Shown here piece by piece: positions 47,001 through 56,299 of a stretch of 64,000 nt of DNA. Numbering within the stretch: position 1 is the stretch's first letter; the number at the start of each line of letters is the position of its first letter. This DNA comes from Oleoguttula mirabilis. Taxonomy: Eukaryota > Ascomycota > Dothideomycetes > Mycosphaerellales > Teratosphaeriaceae. The stretch lies in assembly GCA_035135055.1 (NCBI GenBank), contig JAVFHQ010000004.1, positions 702,719-766,718 of the forward strand, written 5' to 3'. The notes beneath the pieces are model-generated. The model saw nothing but the letters and a program-made list of their open reading frames with translations, did not search any database and had not been told where the DNA came from. The translations under genes were made by a program, and so were the position numbers.

Positions 47001-47086
47001 CGGAGGGGGAGGGGAAGAGGGGGGTGGGAAGGAGGATGGGGAGGTTGGGGGAGATTGAGCGGTTGTTGGGGGGGCAGGGGGGGTGA
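44060..47086 (+). CDS. HLTF/Rad5-type SNF2 ATPase with HIRAN and RING domains
   Basis: A single exon of 1008 residues from the ATG at 44060; the open frame above it starts with TTG. Order: disordered Ser/Thr-rich N-terminus; HIRAN domain about 147-235 (KIVGVQYYRG and YILMRREPGNPYDSNAI), which binds 3' DNA ends in HLTF; a charged coiled coil about 257-293; SNF2 ATPase with GGILADDMGLGKT (about 430) and ILDEGHTVRN (about 553; DEGH for DEAH); RING about 758-796 inserted between the helicase lobes; and a helicase C-terminal domain with VFSQWTRFLDIIQ and AVDRVHRLGQGRETRVWR. This order is that of Rad5/HLTF proteins, which polyubiquitinate PCNA and remodel stalled forks. The RING has Gly (CGHAFGQEC) at the fifth ligand. 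Confidence 0.93.
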   Translation: MAPKALTERDRNSAMASTPNDPKRKRSHTVDLTGDSSTDEDEPAQKTQKTTASRTSATQNAAATDQTPPASTAQPPPSSSAPGGSQRVYQQYNPSSSLPRQQHSQPERDAWLTAANDDEADDDVDEIVSSTQDAAENDQLHKYGDLPTKIVGVQYYRGMANSGEYILMRREPGNPYDSNAIRIDNVAGTQIGHIPKRIAEKLAKYMDRGWLFCEGRLAGSVGAFDCPLEVDLYGPDPQSEAGKQLAAKMVADKIPTKALKEAEQREKERQKKAEQERKKREQEEKKRLAEARRAAAGAGKGGRIPSSQNPQWAATQSQPGESSQPVMDDLLEASQRFNPRQTGQTTDQYGMQEDALKNLPMATKPQSIKTEMLPYQLQALKWLLDQENPQPPPPGSKDAVQLWKRHDSQNNAFTNIATNHSVKEAPTFASGGILADDMGLGKTLEMISLLVADAEKNGRGTTLVVAPLSVMSNWSGQIATHVHEDKALKVYTYHGAGRVAMKAEDFAQYDVVITTYQTLASDYMPRGGKGAASKQPERRLRPSGLYSMDWRRIILDEGHTVRNPASKGAAAVTAVMARSRWALTGTPIVNSLKDLYSLLRFIGITGGLDRLEVFNSVLIRPLKSGEPSATFLLQAIMTAFTLRRRKEMAFIDLRLPKLDEYVHRIDFTAKEKERYVALAKEAQGVLTKVQKKGSAQGFAHLLEVLLRMRQCCNHWQLCGERVTRLLAQLEANGTVDLTPESKKGLQDMLQLQIQSQEDCAVCLETLHNPVITTCGHAFGQECIAKVIETQHKCPMCRAPLPDVESTCVQPANEHGDEVADDEMDLTQSSSKLEALMKILAATKASGKGEKTVVFSQWTRFLDIIQSRLDREGYVYCRLDGTMSAGRRDAALAALADDANCTILLASLGVCAVGLNLTAANQIILGDSWWAPAIEDQAVDRVHRLGQGRETRVWRLVVEGSIEDQVLEVQGEKRRLMQLAFSEGEGKRGVGRRMGRLGEIERLLGGQGG

Positions 47087-47126
47087 TGGGGGTATGGGGT
47101 AGGGGTTTTTGGGTGTGTGGGAGGCG

Positions 47127-47161
<35 letters not shown>

Positions 47162-47890
47162 GGGTCGGACTGCTGCACCGTTTACCGCGCATGGGGGCAA
47201 GGCTTGTTGGCTCGCGGGCTAGATGCCACGCCTACCCATATGGGAGATATGATGGCGCTACAGGCGATGGAGCAGGCATGCACGCACGCACGGACGGCTG
47301 ATGTTGCTTGAGCATGTGTCTTAGATACCCATATTTGGTTGGCGAGGGCGGTGTGGGACTTTTTGGGGGACGTGTACCAGTAGCCTTGTATTATAGCTGC
47401 TACCAGCAGCGGCAACAACAACGACAGCGTTGACTTTGGAGTCTGACACTGAGTACATAAGGTAAGCAGTGGTGAAGGTAGCCCGGGGTGTCCATTTACT
47501 GTCCAGGGCAGCCTTTGAAGCTTCACGCCTGGCGAGCCCGCCGGCGTATTAAAGTATCACCGCGCCGAAGGGGATGCGGGAAGGGAAGGGAACGTTCAGC
47601 GAGGCCGAAGATGAGACGAAGGACGTCGCATCAACAGCACTACCCCTTCGTTATGCCCACGAGATAATGTAGGTCGATGGACGATGGTAGACGCGATGGC
47701 GATGCTGCTCTTGACCCGTGATGCCGCTAGCGAGAAGTCGCTCGGTTGGGCGACGCGGTTGTTCGCAGGCAAGCAACGAGTCCTCTCTCATACACCACTC
47801 CCCTCCCCGTCTACTCCACTGTTCCTTATATCTTATATCTACGCCCCGGCACGCCTCTTGCGATAGCCAGACGCGTTACCCAGCGCGTCA
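47087..47890. other. Intergenic with GAT trinucleotide tract
   Basis: Separates two plus-strand genes. Apart from the GAT tract at 47128-47160 I see no repeat or supported ORF. The final part, toward 47890, is C/T-rich and likely leader. Confidence 0.45.
47128..47160. repeat. (GAT)11 microsatellite
   Basis: Eleven uninterrupted GAT units about 40 nt beyond the stop codon of the SNF2 gene, probably in its 3' UTR. Likely polymorphic between strains. Confidence 0.97.
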
Positions 47891-50383
47891 ATGTCCTCGT
47901 GGACCTCTTTGGCTCGTCAAGCGAACCGGCTGTACAGGCCCGCGGCCGGCATGGCGGAAGGCAGCAGCAGCGCGCAACCCACCGAGCGCTACCCGTCGCC
48001 GACGCAGAATAGTCTGCCCTTCTACCAGCACAACGCCGATGCCAATGCCAATGCCAATGCCAATGCGAGTCAGGTGCGACCATCCATCGAGCAGGAGGAA
48101 GAACAGCAACAAGACGACGGTGCGTCGGACGACGACGACGAGGAGCAACAACAACAACAACACCACCAACACCAGCAGCAGCCCGTCCCGGACGACCCGC
48201 AACTCCGCGCCAACCTGAACAATATGATGGGCGGCTACGGCGCGCCCTTCACCGCCCTGCAAGCCCAACTCCACGCCGCCGCTGCCGGCCAGTTGCCCCC
48301 CGGCTCCGTCGCCTTCGCGCAAGCCACCGGCTCCCCCCACGCCATCCCGCCTAACCCGCTCAAGCAGAAGGAGCGCACGAAAGTCAGCCGCGCCTGCGAC
48401 GAGTGCCGGCGCAAGAAGATCCGCTGCGATGCGGTGGATGAGACGGGTGCGACGCCTTGCTCGAACTGCGCGCGGACCGGGGCGAAGTGCGCCTTTTCGC
48501 GCCAGCCGATGAAGAGGGGGCCGAGTAAGGGGTATATTAAGGAGTTGGCCGAGCGGCTGAATACGCTGGAGAGCTCGTTGGTGCAGCAGCAGCCGGATAT
48601 GAGGGAGCGGGCGCAGGTGGAGATTCGGCAGGTGCAGCAGGCGATGGCGCAGGCGGAGGGATTGTATGCGCAGGGGATGGGGATGGGTGGGGGTGCGGAG
48701 CCGAGGGTGGGGGAGAAGCGGTCGCGGGACGTGGCCGAGGGGTTTTATGATGGGCAGCAGATGCAACCGCCTCCTCAGGCGCCCATGGCTCAGATGCAGC
48801 AGATGCAGCAGCAGCAGCCGTCGCCAGGTGTGAACCCGGCGCTGCAGAATCCTTACTATCAACCGCAACAACCACAACAACAACAGCAGCAGCAGCAGCA
48901 GCAGCAGCAACAAGGCGATGTGCAGCCTTTCTGGCGCCGAGGCGCGGGCGACAACCGGCACGAGACAGTCGGCCAGCCCTACGAGAGCGGCGACACCAAC
49001 ACAAATACCACCACCATCACAACCTTCGACTGGGACGAGAGCGTCATCGACGAATACTACCGCATCATCCACCAAACCTTCCCCCTCCTCCCCAGCAGCA
49101 AGCACCGCCTGCGCCAAGGCCTCGCCGCCTGCCCGGCCTCGCTCCGCGAAGCCTTCCTCGCCGCCCTCGACTGCCTCATGCGCACCTTCCCCACCACCAC
49201 CCTCCCGCCCAACCTCACCTACCCGCAAGCCCTGAAACGCGCCGCGGAATTACTGGCCAAATACCCGTTTGATCATCCGAGCACGCATACCAACGCGACG
49301 AACCTCGTCTACCTGCAAACTCTGCTGCTCATGGCGCTGGAATCCGATAACCATGGCCCGGCGACTATCCGCGGCCAAGCTGGCCCTTCACGCGCGGAGT
49401 GGCTCGGGCGCGCGGCGGGGGTGGCGGGGCAGTTGGAGATTAACTTGATTCGCACCGGTGGGAGCAGCCAGTCGGTGATGGAAGGCGATCGCGATAGCGA
49501 AGAGCGGCTGGCTCGGAGGGTCTGGTGGGTGTTATTCATCCTAGACCGCTGGCATGCCTCCAGCACGGCGGACCTGCTGAAGCTACCCGAAAACAGCGTG
49601 GTCCTGCTCCCCGAGGACCAGATCTTGCTGGGCGAGAGCACGTATCACTTGGCGCGGCTGAGCTTCATCATCGGCCACCTGGCCGCCATCCTGACCACCA
49701 CCAAAACCCCCTCGACCGACGTCATGGCGCCGTCGAACCCGGCCTCCTCCCTGCTCGGCCTGACGCTCGCGGGCGAGATCGACCGCTTCCGCGAATCCGT
49801 AGAGAGCGTCTGGGGCAGTCTCAACCTCGTGCACCTGTCGTACCACCACTGCCACCTCCTCATCAAGCGCCTGAACCCGCAGACGGAGCCCGCGGAGCTC
49901 GTCGGGCACGCGGTCAAGGTGGCCACGGTGCTGAACTCGCGCCTGACGCCCGTGACGCCGTTGAACCATCACTTCGGCGCGCTGGCGGCCATGACGCTGT
50001 GCGAGCTGGCGGATGTGCGGGAGACGCGCGAGGAGGCTGCGAGGGGGTTGGGGCAGATGGTGGAGTGTCTTGGCGAGGGCAGGGGGTTGGCGGGCAGGCT
50101 GGAGAGCGAGGGGTGGGATGGGGCGGTCAGGGGGTTGGTTGTGGGGAAGTTGAGAAGGATGGAGGGGGAGGGGGGTGGTGGTGGTGGTGGGGCCGCTGGG
50201 GATGGGAGGGGGTATGGGAATGGGAATGGTGGGGATGGGCATGGGGGCCCGGCGCCAGTGCAGAGCCTGGCTAATGCGGCGACGGGGGCGAGTGAGAGGC
50301 GGGAGGGGGCGTTCGATCCGACGATGTTGACGCGGTATGGCTATCTTACTGCCTTGGGGCAGGGCCGCTTCCGGACGAAGTGA
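47891..50383 (+). CDS. Zn2Cys6 transcription factor, RGT1-like
   Basis: A single exon of 830 residues; Met 21 (47951) is an alternative start. The Zn2Cys6 cluster near residues 168-205 reads RACDECRRKKIRCDA, then CSNCARTGAKCAF, followed by PMKRGPSKGYIKELAERL. The last motif is highly characteristic of the Rgt1 family of glucose-responsive regulators of hexose transporters. The middle-homology region (about 380-700) contains the usual FPLLPS and RRVWWVLFILDRWHAS elements. Low-complexity tracts are conspicuous: an (Asn-Ala) repeat near residue 50, poly-Gln near 90 and 330, and a Gly-rich run near 760. The DNA-binding class is certain; the RGT1 identity and sugar-sensing role are inferred from the linker motif. 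Confidence 0.88.
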   Translation: MSSWTSLARQANRLYRPAAGMAEGSSSAQPTERYPSPTQNSLPFYQHNADANANANANASQVRPSIEQEEEQQQDDGASDDDDEEQQQQQHHQHQQQPVPDDPQLRANLNNMMGGYGAPFTALQAQLHAAAAGQLPPGSVAFAQATGSPHAIPPNPLKQKERTKVSRACDECRRKKIRCDAVDETGATPCSNCARTGAKCAFSRQPMKRGPSKGYIKELAERLNTLESSLVQQQPDMRERAQVEIRQVQQAMAQAEGLYAQGMGMGGGAEPRVGEKRSRDVAEGFYDGQQMQPPPQAPMAQMQQMQQQQPSPGVNPALQNPYYQPQQPQQQQQQQQQQQQQGDVQPFWRRGAGDNRHETVGQPYESGDTNTNTTTITTFDWDESVIDEYYRIIHQTFPLLPSSKHRLRQGLAACPASLREAFLAALDCLMRTFPTTTLPPNLTYPQALKRAAELLAKYPFDHPSTHTNATNLVYLQTLLLMALESDNHGPATIRGQAGPSRAEWLGRAAGVAGQLEINLIRTGGSSQSVMEGDRDSEERLARRVWWVLFILDRWHASSTADLLKLPENSVVLLPEDQILLGESTYHLARLSFIIGHLAAILTTTKTPSTDVMAPSNPASSLLGLTLAGEIDRFRESVESVWGSLNLVHLSYHHCHLLIKRLNPQTEPAELVGHAVKVATVLNSRLTPVTPLNHHFGALAAMTLCELADVRETREEAARGLGQMVECLGEGRGLAGRLESEGWDGAVRGLVVGKLRRMEGEGGGGGGGAAGDGRGYGNGNGGDGHGGPAPVQSLANAATGASERREGAFDPTMLTRYGYLTALGQGRFRTK

Positions 50384-50823
50384 AAGTCTTGATGCGCAAA
50401 GGGATATGGGAAGGGAAGGGGAGGGTTGGCTTTGGGCTTTGGCTGTGCTTTATCGCTGCCAGTGGAACGATTCGGACGCGTGGAGGTGGTGGCCGAGAGA
50501 TGTGTAGCAGCGGCGGAGTGGCGAGAGTCGGAGTGAGGTTCGCATTGTGGTTTTCTATGTAAGCCGAGCGGCCCGGGCCCCGCTATTGAGGCCGTCACCG
50601 CCATTCTTCCTTCTCCTCCTCCTGCCTGCTTCCGATCCGAAACCTTTCGCCTGACTCATGATGCGAAGCAAGGCAACGCACCGCACCGCACCGCACCGCA
50701 ACGCAACCGCAACGCAACGCAACGGGCTCCCTTAGTAGCGTCCGGACTGCGGCAGCAGCACCCTCTGCCTGCTTTCGCGCCGCGGCAAGATTGGAGGCCG
50801 GCCTGGCCAAGCCAGCCCGGCAA
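50384..50823. other. Intergenic with pentanucleotide repeat
   Basis: A tract of CGCAC and CGCAA pentamers occupies about 50676-50723. Nothing else is recognised. Confidence 0.6.
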
Positions 50824-51362
50824 TGTGTCGCTTCTACCCCTGCCTCGTCGCCTGCTTCTGCCCGCACGACCGCCGGATCATCAAGCGCTGCGCCTGCTCG
50901 CTCGGGCGCTACACGCGGAGGCTCTGCGACGTCTTCCAGCCCGGGTAAAGAGCCGATTGTGCTGTGCGATCTGTGCGCTATCTGCGCTATCTTCGGCCGA
51001 GCGGATCAGAAGCCGCCGGAGGTGGTGTATGGGGAGCGGTACTATGAGCTGTGGGATTTTGAGGAGTTGGAGGTGTTGGTGCTGCAGGTGGGGGGAGGCG
51101 AGGATGATGAGGTGGGCGGTGGTGCTGCGGCCGTGCGGATGTGTGGATGACGATGATGAGGTTGGTTGATGCGTTGCCGGTGGTTTGGGGGGAGGCGGAA
51201 ACGGTGGCGCCGGGGAATGGGGAGGGGGGTGATGGAGATGACAGGGAGAATGTTGCTCCCACGGCGGCTTTTTCATTGGGTGGCGAGGGGGAGGGGGTGC
51301 ATGGGAAGGCGCCTCCGCTTGGGTTCTCGATGGCGCTGGTGGACCGGACAAAGAGGGTCTGG
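50824..51362 (+). pseudogene. Frameshifted paralogue of the Cys-rich gene at 51773
   Basis: Starts MCRFYPCLVACFCPHDRRII, matching MCKWYRTTFACLCDHALKVV of the intact neighbour, and includes RLCDVFQPG where the neighbour has RLCDILQAA. A one-base excess in CAGCCCGGG then forces a stop. The match resumes in the next frame (KEPIVLCDLCAIC against KEPIILKDHCTAC, and ERYYE against GRYYE). A second phase change is needed to reach GFSMALVDRTKRVW, matching TFSMEMVDRTRRW at the neighbour's C-terminus. Either a tandem copy dead by two frameshifts, or base-call errors in a GC-rich stretch. Confidence 0.7.
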
Positions 51363-51772
51363 GTCGTGGAGTGTGAAGGTCAGGAGCGGAGTGAGGACCG
51401 GGCGTGTTTTCCAGGAGGCTCGGGCTCGGCGGGAAGGATAGTGTTGCGCCGCGGCCCGGAAGGGTCGCGATGCGCGTCGTGTGAGGGAGTTCGGGGTGTC
51501 TCTCATGGCTGCTGGTTCACTCCGCGCATGTGTCAGACATTGTCTTGCGAAGCTCACACACCTGTTCATGCGTGAGAATCTCCTCCCCACATCTTTTAAA
51601 GCTTCTGTGGTCCTTTTCCTCGATCTTTCAACAGCTCGCATTCCATATTAACATCACGCATCCACCCGCAGACGACCACGACCACAGGATAACTCACGCA
51701 GGCCACCTACAGACCCGAGAAAGCCAAGGAACCTAGGATACCACTCCGAAGAACCTGCCGCGATCATCATAA
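51363..51772. promoter_or_regulatory. Upstream region of the intact Cys-rich gene
   Basis: About 400 bp between the broken and intact copies. The last 150 bp is C/A-rich leader-like sequence. No specific motif is claimed. Confidence 0.35.
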
Positions 51773-52333
51773 ATGTGCAAATGGTACCGCACCACCTTCG
51801 CCTGCCTCTGCGACCACGCCCTCAAGGTCGTCAAGCCCTGCTCCTGCTACGCAGAGCGCAGCGCAGCAATTGACTCCACCGACAGACTCTGCGACATCCT
51901 CCAGGCGGCCAAGGAGCCCATCATCCTGAAAGACCACTGCACGGCCTGCGCCACAAAGTTCCAGTCAAATGCTCCCGCGTACCTTATGGCTTTCGAACAA
52001 CAACAACAACAAGGAGGTGCGGTGGCTGCGCGCCACGGCCGGTACTACGAGTCGAGCGACGTGCGGGATATGCCGACGGTGCCGGTGTTTAGTCGTTGGA
52101 ACGGGAAGCAGGAGTATGCGGTGCTGATGCCGCAGGCGTTTGAGGCGATGTTTCGGCTTAGGGAGATGTTGCCGGGGTTGGATGAGGATGCGGATGCGGA
52201 CGAGGAGCAGGTATGCGTGGAAGGTGGGCAGGTGGTGCCTGGGGTCGCGGAGCAGCAGGTTGCGACTGGCGAGCGGGAGATGCCTGTGCCGACGTTCTCA
52301 ATGGAGATGGTGGATCGTACGAGGAGGTGGTAA
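51773..52333 (+). CDS. Small Cys-rich protein of unknown function
   Basis: A single exon of 186 residues. The N-terminal 65 residues hold eight Cys (CKW, ACLCDH, PCSCY, LCD, HCTAC) that could bind zinc. A short poly-Gln, an ordered middle (RHGRYYESSDV) and an acidic stretch follow, ending FSMEMVDRTRRW. There is no signal peptide, so it is probably intracellular despite the Cys content. The same ends are preserved in the broken copy 950 bp upstream, which shows that both ends were once under selection. I do not recognise the family. Confidence 0.72.
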   Translation: MCKWYRTTFACLCDHALKVVKPCSCYAERSAAIDSTDRLCDILQAAKEPIILKDHCTACATKFQSNAPAYLMAFEQQQQQGGAVAARHGRYYESSDVRDMPTVPVFSRWNGKQEYAVLMPQAFEAMFRLREMLPGLDEDADADEEQVCVEGGQVVPGVAEQQVATGEREMPVPTFSMEMVDRTRRW

Positions 52334-52699
52334 AGGGCGGCGATTAGCAGTGCTCCTTGGTTTGGCCGCAAGGGAGAGGGCTGATAGCGCGGATAGGTCC
52401 ATGCTTGCAGCTGCAGCTATGAAAGCGAGGAGTAGGGATGGAGTTTTGCAGGCAGCCGAAACGGTGTATGACAACTAGTCGTCTCACCTGCCATTTGCAC
52501 GTTAGCAGAGGATGAGCCTGCAAAGCCGATGGAGGTGGTGGAATAGACAGGCGTATGTAGCCATCCACGCCTGCACTTGCTGTCAGCTGAGAGGTAACGA
52601 GCAGTCACCTAGGCGGTGCGAATCTTTTGGCAGCCGACCAACTGCTCGAACCTATCCTCATTGACATCTTCCCGCCCCTATCCATCCAATTCATATTCA

Positions 52700-53005
52700 T
52701 GACCGGCACGCCCTCTCCGAGCTCTTCGCGATCGGAAATGTCCGCGCAAGCCGAGACTTTGAAAAGGCGGCCGCAGAACTTATGGCAGAGCGTGACGGGC
52801 GCCGTGTCGCCAGTCAGCGGAGGTGGACATGCTTTCGACCAGTCCGATGAGGTCCTTGCGGAAGTCCGTACCACAATATGCCACCCCACGCGGCGTCGAC
52901 AAGGACTTCGTCAGCGTTAGGCGTGGGCTCGTATATATTTTCAATGCGGATGTCGCCCTGCGGCGCAGAAGTGGGCGGCTCTAGCCACTCACTATTTACG
53001 ATCAT
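52700..53005 (-). pseudogene. Truncated zinc alcohol-dehydrogenase relic
   Basis: On the minus strand, GDIRIENIYEPTPNADEVLV, DAAWGGILWYG and GPHRTGRK match the N-terminus of medium-chain (butanediol/sorbitol-type) dehydrogenases. Near 52815 the frame shifts, and PPPLTGDTAPVTLCHKFCGR continues the same family. The catalytic Cys region (normally GICGSDLHE) is degraded, GHE is changed to CHK, and everything after about residue 110 of roughly 370 is missing. A dead fragment. Confidence 0.72.
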
Positions 53006-53985
53006 CTCTCTATATTATATTCTGTTTCTTTTAGCGGGCTCCAACTCTGACACTCGTACGGCAAGACGAGCTGGTGCTATAACGTCTTCTGCGGTCATAG
53101 GGCGGAAACAGGGGGCAAGGAAAGCAGAGGTCGTTGGTAAGAAGATGCGAGAGCAGATTTGACGAGTGAAGAGAGACGTTGTCGCGCTCTTACAGTGTGA
53201 GCCGTTCACAGACGTACAAGGGCACTCTCCACGTGCTCGGTCGTGCATGGAAGCCGCATGGGCTGCTGGGCTGCTGGCCCCTCCTAATCGAGAGCCACAA
53301 TATAGATGCTGGCGAAGGGGATGCCTTCCTTGCCGTAGGTTTCTCTGTCTTGTAAGTATTGCGATATCAAAGTCATCATGCGATCCCTGGATTGTGAATT
53401 CGTGAGTCGTGTACCGCACATATAACTTCGATTGAAGTGTTGTTTGGCGTGTTGCAGCTTGAGCCCAGAGAGAAGAGCTGTGGTTATGGGACGCAGGTGA
53501 TTTGTTGCTTTGAGAGAGAGTCCTGGCCGCTGCTCGTTCCGCGCTTGCAGCCATCAGGAGAGGCCATTGAGGCCACCACTACATCATCGTTGCCTTCTCC
53601 AAAGCGCTCCTAATACTGTGCGCTGCCGTCTCAGGGTGATGCGTGTTTGGCAACGACGAGGTCGTGCAGGACTGCACATCACCCACGTGCAAAGCCAAGC
53701 AGGCTCTTGTATGAACGGGAGATACCGAGCCTGTCTGGTGGCTGGTATTCGCATACGTCATGCTGCGTGAGCTCCCTTCACTTCAAGTTGCTTATCCGTC
53801 CTCGGTGCTCAAGCTTGGTAGATAACTTGCATCGTGAGCACCAGAAGAACACCGCACTGATCTCATCCAGAGCATAATACCTTGGAGTATGTCGCTAACA
53901 TAAACCTTCAACGTGGCGCGTAGCTAAGACAGTGTAGCTCTTCCGACCCAGTAAACGACCGACGACATCTTGAGACCTCTTCACC
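53006..53985. other. Intergenic, nothing recognised
   Basis: About 1 kb between the dehydrogenase relic and the small mitochondrial gene. Short frames only. Confidence 0.4.
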
Positions 53986-54318
53986 ATGAGATCCTTTTTG
54001 AGACCCGTCCAAAGGCAGCCACTGCGGCTAGCATTCCAACGTCCAGCTTCCCGACCGTTCAGCAGCGCACCACAGCTCAGACTGAAGGAGGATGGATCAC
54101 GAGACGGGAACGAGCTCGACCAGATCAAGAAGGACCAGTTGAAGAAGCAGGAGAAGGGCGAGGGACACTGGCACGAGGACCTCGCTTCGTCTTCCGAGTC
54201 GCACATTAAGGCGGACAAGGAGCAGCCGGCGGATACCGACCAGCATATCGAGGACTTGCAAAAACAGACGGCCGAGAAGCATGAGAAGGACCACCCAGAG
54301 GGCAAGGATGAGCACTGA
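53986..54318 (+). CDS. Small conserved mitochondrial protein
   Basis: A single exon of 110 residues. The first 28 residues are Arg-rich, amphipathic and acid-free, ending ASRPFSSAP, a classical mitochondrial presequence with a cleavage-type SS motif. The mature part is very hydrophilic and helical: QIKKDQLKKQEKGEGHWHED, then LASSSESHIKADKEQ and HIEDLQKQTAEKHEKDHPEG. This composition recalls small fungal mitochondrial proteins, and distantly the Glu/Lys/His-rich ATPase-inhibitor type, but I assign no function. Confidence 0.78.
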   Translation: MRSFLRPVQRQPLRLAFQRPASRPFSSAPQLRLKEDGSRDGNELDQIKKDQLKKQEKGEGHWHEDLASSSESHIKADKEQPADTDQHIEDLQKQTAEKHEKDHPEGKDEH

Positions 54319-54822
54319 GGATCACGCGACGATATGGTCACAGTTTGCTGAGGTCTGTGTATAGGCCTGCTGGAGGTGGGCGGCCTTTGTATATTCCATG
54401 TAACGATGAACGGAAGCAAGCACGGTGGTGTTCGTATGGCCGTTGAAGAGCTCACAATGTCTCCTCCCCTCTCATGTTATCGCGAGCCACACAGAGTAGC
54501 ATTCACTTCATCCCAGTCACACACCAATGTGGGGCCGTCACCTGCCGCTTGTTGCCCGTCCGACTATGACGTAGTCCTCCTCCTGTTGGATAACCTTCCC
54601 TCTCCTTTAACTCGATCCCTCGACTACAGGTATACACATAATTCAGCACCGACAGTTAATTCGCAACAGGACAACGCACAAACGTTTCATGAGCTCGCAG
54701 CACTCGTCCCAGACTACCAGCTCCCTCTCTCCTCGAGAGGCACAGCACCGCTTCGCGCGGGCACCAGCCTTTTCCTAGCTTTCGGTCAGCTCCGTCTGAA
54801 TAGCACGCTTCAACGCAGCATT
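54319..54822. promoter_or_regulatory. Leader region of the F-box-like gene
   Basis: The frame of the downstream gene is open through much of this stretch, but the F-box consensus starts right after the ATG at 54823, so I treat it as upstream region. The section 54570-54780 is C/T-rich. Confidence 0.4.
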
Positions 54823-55885
54823 ATGGCTCCAGACCTCTTATCGCTCCCTCCAGAGGTTCGTCAGATGATCCTAGCCTTCACGGTCTTCGAGAACAGCATC
54901 TGCTTCGATAGCAACCCGGCGAATGTTCAGGAAGATGACCTCATCAGCGTCTCGCTCGCGAAAAAGCAGATTGATGATGAGGTAGAGCAGCTCATCCGCT
55001 TGCACGCAAGGCGCGCAGAGAGGGCGTGCGTGCGGCTCTATGATCCTCAGACCCTGGCAGACTTCGTGACTGACAGTAGTCGCTACCTGGACGCATTGCA
55101 GAGAGATGGACAAGGGCGGACTACCCTAGGCATCTCCAAACTTCAGCTGGCAGTGCTGAGAACAGATGACGATGACGAGGAGGATGGCGAGGAGGAGGAT
55201 GACAGGAGCGGGGATGAGGGAGAGGCGGAGAACCAGATCATAGATGGATCAGGACCAGATGCTAGTGGTAAGTGTATCAGTGCAGCCGAGTATGATCGCT
55301 GCATTGTTTCTGATAGCCCGCGTTAGACCTCATGGATACTATCATGCCTCCGACAACTACAGATGACTGCCACCCGTACAACCACGTGGCCTGCCAACAG
55401 CAATACCGGCGCACTCCGGACGACTCATGTACGGGATGTGGCAGCGAAAGAGTCAAGACAGTAGCTCCAGAATCGACAGTCCGGATACCGACGACGAAGA
55501 CAGTCCAGACAATCGACACCTCAGCGCTCTCTGCCTAAACGCTGTGGTAGACATAGTCCGAGACTGGCGCGATGCGAACTGGGCTAGCGTGTTGCAGCAA
55601 ATACCATCATCAATCATCGAGCTCGAACTCGAAGCGCCTCCTGACATTGCCGCACTCGGCTTCGAGCATGACGACCATCACTGGCCCATGGTCCTTGAAC
55701 AGGTCGAGTTGCACGTAGTGATACCAATCTGGCGAGCGAACATCCAACAGCAGATTCACATTGTTTGCACGAAGTGTAAAGATTGTCGAGGCAGGGTTTT
55801 GGCAGCTCTCGGTACCTCTGGTCACCCTTACAAGGCTGTGGGTGTGGGTAAGTGGGCGTTGACACCTCGGTTGCTTGGTCATTGA
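54823..55885 (+). CDS. F-box-like fungal protein
   Basis: Two exons, 54823-55267 and 55401-55885. The 133-nt intron runs from GTAAGT to CCAACAG and its phase fits; 309 residues. The start MAPDLLSLPPEVRQMILAFT has the LPPEVRxxI form of fungal F-box-like/2EXR proteins. A strongly acidic Asp/Glu tract (about 122-145) precedes the splice site. The second exon includes a CTKCKDC motif. A GTAAGT near 55850 could be a further donor, so the C-terminus is provisional. By analogy it may be a substrate adaptor; the target is unknown. Confidence 0.6.
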
Positions 55886-56299
55886 TGAGAAAGGGAAGGG
55901 AGAATGCGGTGACGGCTCATAGCACTGCGGGCTCTGACTGGCTGGACAGCTGCGAGTCTGCACCCGCGGAGAGCTAACTTGAGTTTATTGCAAGATCTTA
56001 TCATCAATACATTACTGTTGCTCGCCAGCAATATTGCTATAGGTTGGGAAGCCATGGCGTGATGAACACTCTCCCCTCCAAACGTGGACTCCCCTCCAAA
56101 CGTCGTTTCAAGCAGTACCATGGCTGAACAGTACCAAGCCTTCGCACAAAAGCTAATAGAACCGCCGCACATGAATATTACCCTGCGACTAGGTTTATTC
56201 TCGCACTGCCTATAGGCACGCTGCAGATCTCCATCCGATACCCACTGAGCTTCTGGACGGAACGCAGCCCTATACGAAATCCACATAGCGAACCCGAAC
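55886..56299. other. Intergenic, short direct repeat
   Basis: CTCCCCTCCAAACGT occurs twice, at about 56070 and 56088. No supported gene. Confidence 0.5.

Noticed and set aside
46655..47200. His/Pro-rich minus-strand frames
   Set aside because: Produced by the GAT repeat and G-rich end of the SNF2 gene read backwards.
47888..49228. 446-codon frame antisense to the Zn2Cys6 factor
   Set aside because: Low-complexity mirror of CAG/CAA-rich coding sequence.
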